Positions 1 to 6,200 of a DNA stretch of 9,707 nt are shown here, in pieces. Below the pieces are notes generated by a model. That model saw only the letters and a list, made by a program, of their open reading frames with translations, made no database searches and was not told where the DNA came from. Position 1 is the stretch's first letter. Each line of letters begins with the position of its first letter. The position numbers and the translations under genes are program-made. The DNA is from Alphaproteobacteria bacterium (lineage in GTDB: Bacteria; Pseudomonadota; Alphaproteobacteria; Rs-D84): contig JAGBGA010000099.1 of NCBI GenBank assembly GCA_017936185.1, forward strand, positions 1 to 9,707, read 5' to 3'.

Positions 1-400
1 GGTGGACAGTATACGTAACGGTGGCTTGCTTGGGGCTGGGGACGACGCATTTGTAAAGCAATTTTTGCCCGACGTTCACACAGACTTTGTTTTTGCGGCG
101 ATTGCCGAAGATATGGGCGCCATAATGGCATGCGGTTTATTGGTGTTGTTATTCTATGTATTTCGTCGTTTGATTCAGAACGCGACAAACGCGCGCGATT
201 TGTTTGTCTTGTACGCAACGGGTGGTACGGCGGCGCTGTTTGGGATTCAGATTTGCTTTAATATGTTAACAACATTAAACCTGTTTGCACCCAAGGGCAT
301 GACATTACCGTTTATCTCTTATGGGGGCAGTTCGCTGTTGGCATATTGTTTGTTGTTCGGAATGATACTTGCGATTGTTCGCGAAGACAAATGGGCATAA
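1..400 (+). CDS. ftsW: FtsW, septal peptidoglycan polymerase (3' end only)
   Basis: This is the C-terminal third of a SEDS-family membrane protein; the start lies before the window (the first complete codon is at position 2, and its GTG is an internal Val). FtsW polymerises lipid II glycan strands at the division septum with a partner class B PBP. The visible 132 residues contain the family hallmarks: a Ser-Ile-Arg-Asn-Gly-Gly-Leu-x-Gly-x-Gly stretch, Leu-Pro-Asp-x-His-Thr-Asp-Phe, and near the end Lys-Gly-Met-Thr-Leu-Pro-Phe-Ile-Ser-Tyr-Gly-Gly-Ser-Ser. Three hydrophobic segments lie at about residues 41-55, 68-90 and 113-127 of the fragment. RodA shares these motifs, but murG immediately downstream is the classic dcw-cluster arrangement and favours FtsW. 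The stop TAA at 398-400 is followed by 29 bases before murG, so the two are probably co-transcribed. Confidence 0.93.
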   Translation, partial: VDSIRNGGLLGAGDDAFVKQFLPDVHTDFVFAAIAEDMGAIMACGLLVLLFYVFRRLIQNATNARDLFVLYATGGTAALFGIQICFNMLTTLNLFAPKGMTLPFISYGGSSLLAYCLLFGMILAIVREDKWA

Positions 401-429
401 TGTTTGTATTGATACAAAGGGGTGTTAAA

Positions 430-1473
430 ATGAAAATATGGATTGCAACTGGTGGCACTGGGGGGCATGTTTATCCGGCGCTTAGTGTTGCCCAAGAATT
501 GGCCACACGTGGTCACAGTATAACAATTTCATACGATGGTCGCGTACGTGATATGGTACGTCGTGGTGCGCCGTCTGGGGCGCATTTTTCGCATGTTTGG
601 GCGTCTGGTGTTGGCGCAAAAAGTCGCGTAAAGCAAATGTGGGCATTGTTTAAGATTGGTGTTTCTGGGGTGGCATTGGTTTTGCGTTTTATGATTTCGC
701 GTCCGCATCGTGTTGTTGCGTTTGGTGGCTATGCGTCTGTGCCGGCGGTTTTTGCGGCGCACGTTTGGGGCGTGCCGACATTTTTGCATGAACAGAACGC
801 GGCAATTGGTCGTGCGAACAAGTTCACGATGCGCTGGGTCAAAACATTGATGACCAGTTTTCCATCTGTTTCCGGTATTCCAAACACAAATGCGCGTGTT
901 GTTTATACGGGGCTGCCGGTTCGTCGCGATTTTTTAAATGCCGCCGGCGCGCCATTGCCGGGTGGGTCAAGACTGCTTGTAACCGGTGGTTCATTGGGGG
1001 CGACGATTCTTGACGATGTTGTACCTGTTGCGGTTGCGGCGATGAAAAACAAAAAGATATTTGTTACCCATCAAACGCGTCCCGAAAACGTAGAACGGTT
1101 ACAGCGCTTTTATTCCGAACATAAAATTCGCGCAAATGTATTGTCGTTTATTCACGACATGGCGGGTGCGATTGCCGGTTCTGATTTGGTCATCGGGCGC
1201 AGTGGTGCCAGCACCGTCGTAGAATTACAAACAATTGGTCGTCCGGCAATATTTGTGCCACTTGGCATAAACCCAGACCAAGCCGCCAATGCCGCCAGCT
1301 TTGCAAAAAACGGTGGTGGTTTTTCGATTGAACAATCCAAGTTTACCGCCAAATGGTTAACATCGACCTTGTCTGAATTATTTGATAATCCGTCGCGTCT
1401 TGACAAGATGGCCAAAAAAGCCCTTGTAAAAAATGACGCGGTTGATTTGATATCAGACGTTGTAACAAAATAA
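430..1473 (+). CDS. murG: MurG, lipid II synthase (GT-B N-acetylglucosaminyltransferase)
   Basis: MurG transfers GlcNAc from UDP-GlcNAc to lipid I on the cytoplasmic face of the inner membrane, making lipid II, which FtsW next door polymerises. The 347-residue product has the usual length. Visible motifs: N-terminal glycine-rich loop Gly-Gly-Thr-Gly-Gly-His (residues 8-13) followed by Tyr-Pro-Ala-Leu, a second Gly-rich stretch Phe-Gly-Gly-Tyr-Ala-Ser (98-103), His-Glu-Gln-Asn (120-123), Thr-Gly-Leu-Pro-Val-Arg (160-165), Gly-Gly-Ser-Leu-Gly-Ala (186-191), and in the UDP-GlcNAc-binding C domain Arg-Ser-Gly-Ala-Ser-Thr (257-262), Glu265 and Asp-Gln-x-x-Asn-Ala (283-288). I chose the ATG at 430 because AAAGGGG lies 7 bases upstream and the family starts right before the beta strand leading into the Gly loop. 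The frame is open back to an ATG at 400 that overlaps the ftsW stop (TAATG), a less likely start. Confidence 0.97.
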   Translation: MKIWIATGGTGGHVYPALSVAQELATRGHSITISYDGRVRDMVRRGAPSGAHFSHVWASGVGAKSRVKQMWALFKIGVSGVALVLRFMISRPHRVVAFGGYASVPAVFAAHVWGVPTFLHEQNAAIGRANKFTMRWVKTLMTSFPSVSGIPNTNARVVYTGLPVRRDFLNAAGAPLPGGSRLLVTGGSLGATILDDVVPVAVAAMKNKKIFVTHQTRPENVERLQRFYSEHKIRANVLSFIHDMAGAIAGSDLVIGRSGASTVVELQTIGRPAIFVPLGINPDQAANAASFAKNGGGFSIEQSKFTAKWLTSTLSELFDNPSRLDKMAKKALVKNDAVDLISDVVTK

Positions 1474-1479
1474 ATACCG

Positions 1480-1503
1480 TCCGCCCGCGTGGCGGATTTT
1501 TTT
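1480..1503 (+). terminator. Intrinsic terminator after murG
   Basis: A GC-rich 6-bp stem TCCGCC (1480-1485) / GGCGGA (1491-1496), with a 5-base loop CGCGT, is followed by seven T residues (1497-1503). It begins 6 bases after the murG stop and should end the ftsW-murG transcript. Confidence 0.88.
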
Positions 1504-1527
1504 GTTGTATGATGTTGTATTTTCTTC

Positions 1528-1557
1528 TTGCGTGCGATTCGTCATTTGTTCTATGAT
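1528..1557 (+). promoter_or_regulatory. Possible sigma-70-type promoter for the OmpA-like gene
   Basis: TATGAT (1552-1557) is a 5/6 match to the -10 consensus. The best upstream partner is TTGCGT (1528-1533), a weak -35 with an 18-base spacer. A promoter is expected here because the preceding transcript ends at the 1480-1503 terminator. A second TATGAT at 1508-1513 abuts the terminator and has no -35. The assignment rests mainly on the -10. Confidence 0.35.
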
Positions 1558-1578
1558 TGAAATGGAAGGAAAGGAATT

Positions 1579-2895
1579 ATGCGTCATATTACAATCAGTG
1601 TATTGTCGGTCTTTGTCGTATTGCCCGCGTTGGCCAGTGCGCGTTTACCGGTTGTGAATGTTGCATCGGGGGGTGTTTCTGCGCGTGCGGCATTTGGTGA
1701 AGATGCGACAATTGCAAAAACAAAGACACCAATTGTGACACCCAGTGTGGCGTCCCCAACCCGTACGCGTAATGTCGTTGCGCGTACTGTCAAGGCACCA
1801 CTTGTGCAAAAGTCGGTTGATGTTGGTGAAAATATTATTGCGTCAAATGATGATCTGGCGCCACGTCGCCCAAGTAATGATTTATGGGCCAAGAATGATG
1901 TTGCATTACGTATGCCAAATGCAAACGAATTTTCTGTTTTTCGTTCTGACAATTTATTGCCCGAAGAATCACTTGATAAACCAACGCGTGTTGCCACTGT
2001 GACGCCGGCGCATGTTGGGTCGGACGACGTATCGCCGATGCGTGAATTGGACGCCCAGATTGCCCAATTAACACAATTGCATCGCCAAAGTGATACTGCG
2101 GCACGCACTGTATCACCACGCGTGATTCGTTCGCCGATATCAAACACTGCGACGCCTGTGGTGGCGGTGTCTGAACCGTTGACGCCTGTGTCGGAACCTG
2201 TTCGTGTTGCGCGCGCCGATGTGCCAAAGACCGACCAAGAAATTAATCTTCGTCGTTTGGTTGTGCCGATGGATTCCGACGATGTTATTGTGCGCAGTGT
2301 TGAAAAAAACAAGTCGCCACGTATTGCCGCGGTTCGTGATGATATGAGCAAAATGTCCCCATCCGAACTTCGTCGCGCATTCAGAAAAACCTTTTTATCA
2401 GAAAACAAGCATTTTTCCACATACTCAATCGATGACCGTTTCGATACGGTCAGTGACATGTCACAAAGCATCGAAGGTTTTACCGCGCGTTCAAATTTAT
2501 CCGAAGACACAGGTATAAAAAAGCTTGAAATAAAAATCACATTTCGCAACGATGATTCGGCCCTGACGCGTGAAAATTATACATTGTTGGCGGAAACGGC
2601 GGCCTTGGTTGCCAATCGCCCGACCAGTGCGATACAAGTTGCAATTCCACAATCCATGACGACCAGCAAAGATGGCCGGAAATTGGCGGCACGTCGCTTG
2701 GCGATTGTTGAACAAGCCTTGACCGATAACGGTGTATCGGTTCAGCGTATTGTCCCTGTCTTGGCCCAGCGTGATGAACCAAGTTTTGTTTTGCGAGTCA
2801 TATCAAATGAAAAGTACGAAACCTTGACCCAACAATCCCAAAATATTTTTGGTGACACCGTCAGTAAAAAGTCCTATAAAAGTATGTCGTGGTAA
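1579..2895 (+). CDS. Secreted protein with long disordered linker and diverged OmpA-like C-terminal domain
   Basis: The 438-residue product starts with a Sec signal peptide (hydrophobic core about residues 4-20, ending Ala-Leu-Ala-Ser-Ala). Residues about 22-230 are rich in Val, Thr, Pro, Ser and Ala with few hydrophobic clusters and look disordered. Residues about 316-415 resemble an OmpA-like (peptidoglycan-associated) fold: a strand Ile-Thr-Phe-x-x-x-x-Ser-Ala-Leu-Thr, a helix, a strand Ile-Gln-Val-Ala-Ile, then Leu-Ala-Ala-Arg-Arg-Leu-Ala-Ile-Val (369-377), which aligns with the Leu-Ser-x-x-Arg-Ala-x-x-Val helix of OmpA domains, and Gly-Val-x-x-x-Arg-Ile before the last strand. The Asp and Asn that normally bind diaminopimelate are not obvious, so binding to peptidoglycan is doubtful. 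The start is supported by a strong GGAAGGAAAGGA ribosome site. Probable location: periplasm or cell envelope. It shares 7 bases with comF. Domain call is inference from pattern. Confidence 0.72.
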   Translation: MRHITISVLSVFVVLPALASARLPVVNVASGGVSARAAFGEDATIAKTKTPIVTPSVASPTRTRNVVARTVKAPLVQKSVDVGENIIASNDDLAPRRPSNDLWAKNDVALRMPNANEFSVFRSDNLLPEESLDKPTRVATVTPAHVGSDDVSPMRELDAQIAQLTQLHRQSDTAARTVSPRVIRSPISNTATPVVAVSEPLTPVSEPVRVARADVPKTDQEINLRRLVVPMDSDDVIVRSVEKNKSPRIAAVRDDMSKMSPSELRRAFRKTFLSENKHFSTYSIDDRFDTVSDMSQSIEGFTARSNLSEDTGIKKLEIKITFRNDDSALTRENYTLLAETAALVANRPTSAIQVAIPQSMTTSKDGRKLAARRLAIVEQALTDNGVSVQRIVPVLAQRDEPSFVLRVISNEKYETLTQQSQNIFGDTVSKKSYKSMSW

Positions 2896-3611
2896 AGGTT
2901 ATAAAATTTTTTATTGAATTTTTATTTCCGCCGGCGTGTCCACTTTGTGATACGCCGGTATCAACACATGGTGAACTGTGCGCGGCGTGTTGGACGTCGA
3001 TTGATTGGATATCCGAACCACGTTGTGTAAAGTGTGGATATCCATTTCCGGCAAATCTTGATTTGGGTTATATTCCAATGTGTCCAACATGTGCGTCGGG
3101 CAATTGTGAACTTGACTGGATTCGAAGTGCATGCGCATATGATGATGCATCGCGTTCGGCAATGTTACCGTTCAAGCATGGTGGTCGTGTTTCTTATGCG
3201 AATTTTATGTCGCGTGCCATGATATGGGCATTGCGCGATATTGATGTTGACGCCGATATTGTTATGCCGGTGCCTTTGGCGCGTCGTCGTCTGTTTCATC
3301 GTGCTTATAACCAAGCGACTTTATTGGCCCGCCCAATTGCACGTGCGTTAAATTGTCCACTTGATGTTGATTCTGTCCGTCGAAAGTATCGCCCTGATAT
3401 GGGGCACAAGAATGCGCGCGAACGTGCAGAAAATATTCATGGTGTTTTTGAAGTCGTGTGTCCCGATAAAATTCGTGGTCGAAAAATATTATTGGTTGAC
3501 GACGTTATGACAACCGGCGCGACATTTTCTGAACTTCGTCGCACATTAATTCGTGCGGGTGCGACGGCGGTATATGGTGTAACGTTTTGTCGTGTTGTAC
3601 GCGCGATTTAG
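2889..3611 (+). CDS. comF: ComF family phosphoribosyltransferase-like protein
   Basis: The 240-residue product has the two-part ComF layout. The N-terminal zinc-finger region has cysteine pairs Cys17/Cys20, Cys31/Cys34, Cys46/Cys49 and Cys65/Cys68, enough for two sites. The type I phosphoribosyltransferase domain has Pro-Val-Pro-Leu (127-130), the family's His-Arg-Ala-Tyr-Asn-Gln (137-142) and the PRPP-binding loop Val-Asp-Asp-Val-Met-Thr-Thr-Gly-Ala-Thr (203-212). ComF proteins (GntX in E. coli) are linked to DNA uptake and transformation; no substrate is firmly established. The start is a GTG at 2889, 7 bases inside the preceding gene and without a good ribosome site, which suggests translational coupling. 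This start places the typical Leu-Phe-Pro-Pro-x-Cys-Pro-x-Cys just after a short amphipathic leader, as in relatives. The TAG stop overlaps the stop of the convergent gene. No other competence gene is in the window. Confidence 0.93.
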   Translation: MVKVIKFFIEFLFPPACPLCDTPVSTHGELCAACWTSIDWISEPRCVKCGYPFPANLDLGYIPMCPTCASGNCELDWIRSACAYDDASRSAMLPFKHGGRVSYANFMSRAMIWALRDIDVDADIVMPVPLARRRLFHRAYNQATLLARPIARALNCPLDVDSVRRKYRPDMGHKNARERAENIHGVFEVVCPDKIRGRKILLVDDVMTTGATFSELRRTLIRAGATAVYGVTFCRVVRAI

Positions 3612-3991
3612 TTTATTTTTTGATTGTTGTTTGCGTTCAATACGCCGCCAATCATGCTTTGTACTTCTTGCATAATTAATTTTTGCGAACACATTTTGAA
3701 AAGGTCGACAATAATTTTTTCCCCAGGTGTCAACATCGCTGCGCCCGGTGTTAAATAAATGGTTGTAAGTTCGTTACCGTCAATATCAATACTGTATTCA
3801 AAGTAAGGTTTCTTGCTTGTTTTTTCCAATACAATCGAAACAGTAAATGACAATATTCTTTCATCGGGCAAGTATATAATATATTGCTTGATTGGTTCAT
3901 TTGGGGAAATGTCAATGGACACAGAATTGTTTTTGATTGCATCAATCAAAAAATCAAGTATTTCCTGGTCTGATTTTTTTAGTGTATTCAT
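3608..3991 (-). CDS. Unrecognised 127-residue protein, single copy of the repeated domain
   Basis: I recognise no known family. There is no signal peptide or membrane segment, so it is probably cytoplasmic. The body (residues about 10-110) resembles each half of the upstream neighbour: a helix Ile-Leu-Asp-Phe-Leu-Ile-Asp-Ala-Ile-Lys (11-20), mid strands, Tyr-Phe-Glu-Tyr-Ser-Ile-Asp-Ile-Asp-Gly (63-72), Ile-Tyr-Leu-Thr-Pro-Gly (78-83), then a C-terminal helix with Ile-Val-Asp-Leu-Phe (94-98). The start codon shares one base with the upstream stop (TAATG on the - strand), so it is very likely translated by coupling; only an A-rich weak ribosome site precedes it. Its TAA stop interlocks with the comF stop on the other strand. 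The A+T content is high: 18 of 60 bases are G or C at 3841-3900, against 30 of 60 at 661-720 in murG. Confidence 0.75.
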   Translation of the reverse strand: MNTLKKSDQEILDFLIDAIKNNSVSIDISPNEPIKQYIIYLPDERILSFTVSIVLEKTSKKPYFEYSIDIDGNELTTIYLTPGAAMLTPGEKIIVDLFKMCSQKLIMQEVQSMIGGVLNANNNQKIN

Positions 3992-4710
3992 TACTTTTTC
4001 TTTTGGTTATCGGCTTTTACAAATTCGCGAAGTTTGCGCATAAAGTCTTGTTGTTGTTGTTTGAATCTTGCGGTATGTTCGGGGGTATTGCGTTTTGCGC
4101 GTTCTTCTTTGATGTGTTTTTGGTGCAGTATTTCATATGCATCCATAACAGCGGCGCATATTTTGTTTGCGATTGAAATGCTTTCTTTGTCGTATTGTTC
4201 GCATCCCGGGCGCAACGTGACCACTGTTTTATCATTAATACATATGTCTTTTATATCATAGTCGAAATATTTCAAACATGAAATTTTTGTTCCGTCTTTA
4301 AGTGTGACGACCCCAACCACACCCGACATATTTGTGCCAATTTCTGCTTTGCCTTGTTTAATCGCATCCAAGATGTATTCAAGTGTCTGTTTGTCGATTT
4401 TTGAAGACAGTGTTTTGCGTTTTTCTTGTTCTTGTGCAATCTGTTGCACGCGTTCCAAGAACGCATCACAAACAAGATTGGCAAGCATATCAAGCTCACT
4501 ATCGAACTTTGTATCTTTCCTAAGCAGTATTCGTGAAAATCTGCGTCCGTTTATGGTCAGTGTTCTTATGTTATATTCGGGTATATGTTCAAATTCCACC
4601 GGCACATCACCCACCATATTAACGCGGTACGTTGTTTCGGTTGGTGTTTTCTGTATCGATATATCGTTATGTTCAATTGCGTAAAGAATTGCATAAAAAT
4701 AATCGTATAC
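3662..4710 (-). repeat. Three protein-level copies of one ~95-residue domain across two genes
   Basis: On the - strand, copy 1 is encoded by about 4710-4435, copy 2 by 4386-4108 and copy 3, in the next gene, by 3964-3662. Shared pattern: an N-terminal helix with Ile-Leu-x-Ala-Ile, a beta region ending in an aromatic-Tyr-x-Ile segment, a strand before Pro-Gly or Lys-Asp, and a C-terminal amphipathic helix. The copies are diverged and are recognised as protein, not as DNA repeats. Aligned by eye only. Confidence 0.6.
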
Positions 4711-4746
4711 ATGTGGCGAAGAAACTTTCTTTGGGTCTAATTTCAT
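3991..4746 (-). CDS. Unrecognised 251-residue protein with two copies of the repeated domain
   Basis: I recognise no known family. The protein appears to be an internal duplication: copy 1 at about residues 13-104 and copy 2 at about 121-213, joined by a Lys/Glu/Gln-rich helix and followed by a basic, Gln-rich tail (about 214-251) likely to be helical. Parallel points: Ala-Ile-Leu-Tyr-Ala-Ile-Glu (18-24) against Tyr-Ile-Leu-Asp-Ala-Ile-Lys (124-130), and Glu-Tyr-Asn-Ile-Arg-Thr-Leu-Thr-Ile-Asn-Gly (57-67) against Asp-Tyr-Asp-Ile-Lys-Asp-Ile-Cys-Ile-Asn-Asp (162-172), each followed by a strand and a long amphipathic helix. No signal peptide and no catalytic motif are visible. The start ATG is well supported by GAGG 5 bases upstream. 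It is the first gene of a two-gene unit transcribed from the AT-rich region at 4747-4884, and its stop overlaps the next start by one base. The function is unknown. Confidence 0.8.
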   Translation of the reverse strand: MKLDPKKVSSPHVYDYFYAILYAIEHNDISIQKTPTETTYRVNMVGDVPVEFEHIPEYNIRTLTINGRRFSRILLRKDTKFDSELDMLANLVCDAFLERVQQIAQEQEKRKTLSSKIDKQTLEYILDAIKQGKAEIGTNMSGVVGVVTLKDGTKISCLKYFDYDIKDICINDKTVVTLRPGCEQYDKESISIANKICAAVMDAYEILHQKHIKEERAKRNTPEHTARFKQQQQDFMRKLREFVKADNQKKK

Positions 4747-4770
4747 GATAACCTCGGTTCTTTATCCTAA

Positions 4771-4799
4771 GATGTAATACATTTTTGTGTTTTTGTCAA
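4771..4799 (-). promoter_or_regulatory. Candidate promoter for the 4746-3608 two-gene unit
   Basis: On the - strand a perfect TTGACA -35 (4799-4794) is followed after 17 bases by TACATC (4776-4771), a poor -10. An alternative -10, TATTAC (4779-4774), matches better but leaves only 14 bases. The predicted leader of roughly 20 bases ends in the GAGG ribosome site. Confidence 0.45.
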
Positions 4800-4857
4800 T
4801 ATATTTTAGGTTTCTTGAATTTTATCCGTATATATATTATGTTTTTTTGGTCCGATA

Positions 4858-4877
4858 TATAATTTATTCAAAGGGGA
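4858..4877 (+). promoter_or_regulatory. Candidate -10 and ribosome site for the DUF2147 gene
   Basis: A perfect TATAAT (4858-4863) is followed by AAAGGGGA (4870-4877) 7 bases before the ATG. No convincing -35 sits 16-18 bases upstream; that stretch is TA-rich. A second pair, TTGAAT (4815-4820) with TATTAT (4835-4840), has only a 14-base spacer. If the perfect -10 is used, the leader is only about 15 bases. Confidence 0.45.
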
Positions 4878-4884
4878 ATTTATC

Positions 4885-5415
4885 ATGAAAACAAAGATAT
4901 TATCTGTTGTTACTGGGTTGGTTTTGCCGATTGCGGCCAATGCGTCATTGCCATTTGTTGGTATGTATCAAACGATTGACGACGAAACAAATTCGCCAAA
5001 ATCAATTGTTGCATTATATGAATACGCCGATGGCAATGAATCAAAGTTGGCGGGTCGCATAATTGCACTTTATGGTGCGGACGGTAATATTTCTGAAACA
5101 TTATCAAATCCGACGCGTATTGCCGATGCGGTACGTGGTGCGCCAAAAATGGTTGGGCTTGATATTATATGGAACATGGAATGGGATTCCGACGATTTGG
5201 AATTTGGTGACGGAAAAATAATGGATCCAAAGTCGGGCAAAGTGTATTCATCTGTCATGTGGCAAGACAAAAACACAGCCGACAAATTAAATGTTCGTGG
5301 CAAAATCGGTCCATTTGGTCGAACCCAAGTTTGGAATGTTTTGGATAAAACTACATTGCCGTCTGAATTGCAAAATCTTGATACCGCCAATTGGACGCCG
5401 AATATTGTAAAATAA
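4885..5415 (+). CDS. DUF2147 family periplasmic protein
   Basis: The 176-residue product has a cleavable Sec signal peptide (Ala-Asn-Ala at 18-20, mature start Ser21). The mature part fits DUF2147 from end to end: Gly-x-Tyr-x-Thr-Ile-Asp-Asp at the beginning (26-33, where the family has Gly-x-Trp), Ser-Ile-Val-Ala-Leu-Tyr-Glu (40-46), Leu-Ala-Gly-Arg-Ile-Ile (55-60), Gly-Leu-Asp-Ile-Ile-Trp (91-96), Gly-Lys-Ile-Met-Asp-Pro-Lys-Ser-Gly-Lys-Val-Tyr (110-121), and Leu-x-Val-Arg-Gly-x-Ile-Gly near 135-142 followed by Phe-Gly-Arg-Thr-Gln-Val-Trp (144-150). Members are small secreted, probably beta-rich proteins without an established biochemical role. The start has a strong AAAGGGGA site at a good distance. 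It is monocistronic: a divergent gene lies upstream and a bidirectional terminator directly downstream. Confidence 0.9.
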   Translation: MKTKILSVVTGLVLPIAANASLPFVGMYQTIDDETNSPKSIVALYEYADGNESKLAGRIIALYGADGNISETLSNPTRIADAVRGAPKMVGLDIIWNMEWDSDDLEFGDGKIMDPKSGKVYSSVMWQDKNTADKLNVRGKIGPFGRTQVWNVLDKTTLPSELQNLDTANWTPNIVK

Positions 5416-5441
5416 AAAACGCCCAACTGGGCGTTTTTTTT
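5414..5441. terminator. Bidirectional intrinsic terminator between DUF2147 and skp
   Basis: The core stem CGCCC (5420-5424) / GGGCG (5429-5433), with loop AACT, is extended by six A-T pairs (5414-5419 with 5434-5439), and T residues continue to 5441. The A-run on the left becomes a T-run on the opposite strand, so the hairpin can end the rightward DUF2147 transcript and the leftward skp transcript. It overlaps the DUF2147 stop codon. Confidence 0.9.
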
Positions 5442-5457
5442 GTTTGTTATTTAGATA

Positions 5458-6126
5458 TTAAAAACCCATTGGTTTTTCCATTTTTACGCTTGAAACCTTT
5501 TTATCCAATGCCTTGACGACTTCGTCTGTGATATCAAGATTTGCCACGTTTGCACCTGTGCGCGCCATACGTCCGTCAATAACCAAAGACAATTGTTTTT
5601 TATCAATAATACCTTCGATAATTGGGTCAAGGTGTTTTGTTTGCATTTCGTTTAACGCTTTCTGATAAGACATTTCAATGCTTTGTGCGCGTTCTGTCAA
5701 ATCACGTTGTAATTTTGTTACTTTATTTTGATAATCGACGACGCGTCTTTGCAGTGCTTCGCGTGATAAAACGTCTTGTGACTTTTCAATTTCTGCTTTT
5801 TCTTTTTCAAGTGCTTTTTGGTCACGTGTTAATTCTTCGCGCAATTCATTTTCGTATTTTTCTTTTTGTTCACGAAGTGCTTTTAACGCCGTTGCCTTTG
5901 TTTGGGTTTCGTCCATTCTTACAACCGCGATACGAAGATTTGCACCATTTGCAGCATCTGTGCTAACTGTTTCCATTGCTTCTGCGACCGATGCGCCACT
6001 TGTTCCTGAATTTAAAGCAGAAACCGCCCATACACCCAACGCCGCAACCACAACGACAACCGCCGCCACAATGCCGGTTTTTTTATAGCTTTTTACAGCT
6101 TGATTTTCATTTGATTTTTTTACCAT
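5458..6126 (-). CDS. skp: OmpH/Skp family periplasmic chaperone
   Basis: Skp holds unfolded outer-membrane proteins in the periplasm and hands them to the BAM complex. The 222-residue product has a basic N-terminal stretch (1-17), a hydrophobic segment (18-38), a short Gly/Ser/Ala linker, then the OmpH domain: the first strand Arg-Ile-Ala-Val-Val-Arg-Met-Asp (65-72), a long charged coiled coil (about 75-170, rich in Lys, Glu and Gln), the returning strand Gln-Leu-Ser-Leu-Val-Ile-Asp (178-184) and the family's closing Asp-Ile-Thr-Asp-Glu-Val (198-203). The hydrophobic segment could be a long signal peptide cut after Val-Ser-Ala (35-37) or a retained anchor. AAGGA (- strand) lies 7 bases before the ATG. 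A sigma-70-like promoter directly upstream gives it its own transcript. The porin gene is just upstream, a likely client. Confidence 0.9.
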   Translation of the reverse strand: MVKKSNENQAVKSYKKTGIVAAVVVVVAALGVWAVSALNSGTSGASVAEAMETVSTDAANGANLRIAVVRMDETQTKATALKALREQKEKYENELREELTRDQKALEKEKAEIEKSQDVLSREALQRRVVDYQNKVTKLQRDLTERAQSIEMSYQKALNEMQTKHLDPIIEGIIDKKQLSLVIDGRMARTGANVANLDITDEVVKALDKKVSSVKMEKPMGF

Positions 6127-6157
6127 TTTTCCGTCCTTTGTTTTTGTTTGTACCCAA

Positions 6158-6185
6158 AGTATAACAACAAAAAACAGAAAGTAAA
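6158..6185 (-). promoter_or_regulatory. Promoter for skp
   Basis: On the - strand, TTTACT (6185-6180) and TATACT (6163-6158) are separated by 16 bases: 4/6 and 5/6 matches to the sigma-70 consensus. The expected transcript start is near 6151, about 25 bases before the ATG, with the ribosome site between. The promoter lies in the 74-base gap after the porin gene. No terminator hairpin was seen in that gap, so read-through from rpoH-porin is also possible. Confidence 0.6.
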
Positions 6186-6200
6186 ACAGATTTTAATTCT

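Noticed and set aside
346..429. Upstream extension of murG (in-frame starts at 346 and 400)
   Set aside because: The extension overlaps or abuts ftsW, resembles nothing in MurG, and the ATG at 430 has AAAGGGG at good spacing and the correct family N-terminus.
1584..2549. Long open frame (321 codons) on the - strand opposite the OmpA-like gene
   Set aside because: It has no recognisable family or ribosome site and lies wholly opposite a gene with a strong ribosome site, signal peptide and domain pattern. It is explained by codon bias of the + strand gene.
4304..4684. 126-codon open frame on the + strand opposite the unrecognised two-domain gene
   Set aside because: Ser/Cys/Ile-rich product with no family resemblance and no ribosome site; the opposite strand has a well-placed GAGG and domain duplication.
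4800..4870. TA-rich region between divergent genes considered as a replication or protein-binding site
   Set aside because: No repeated box or DnaA-like motif stands out; promoter elements account for the composition.
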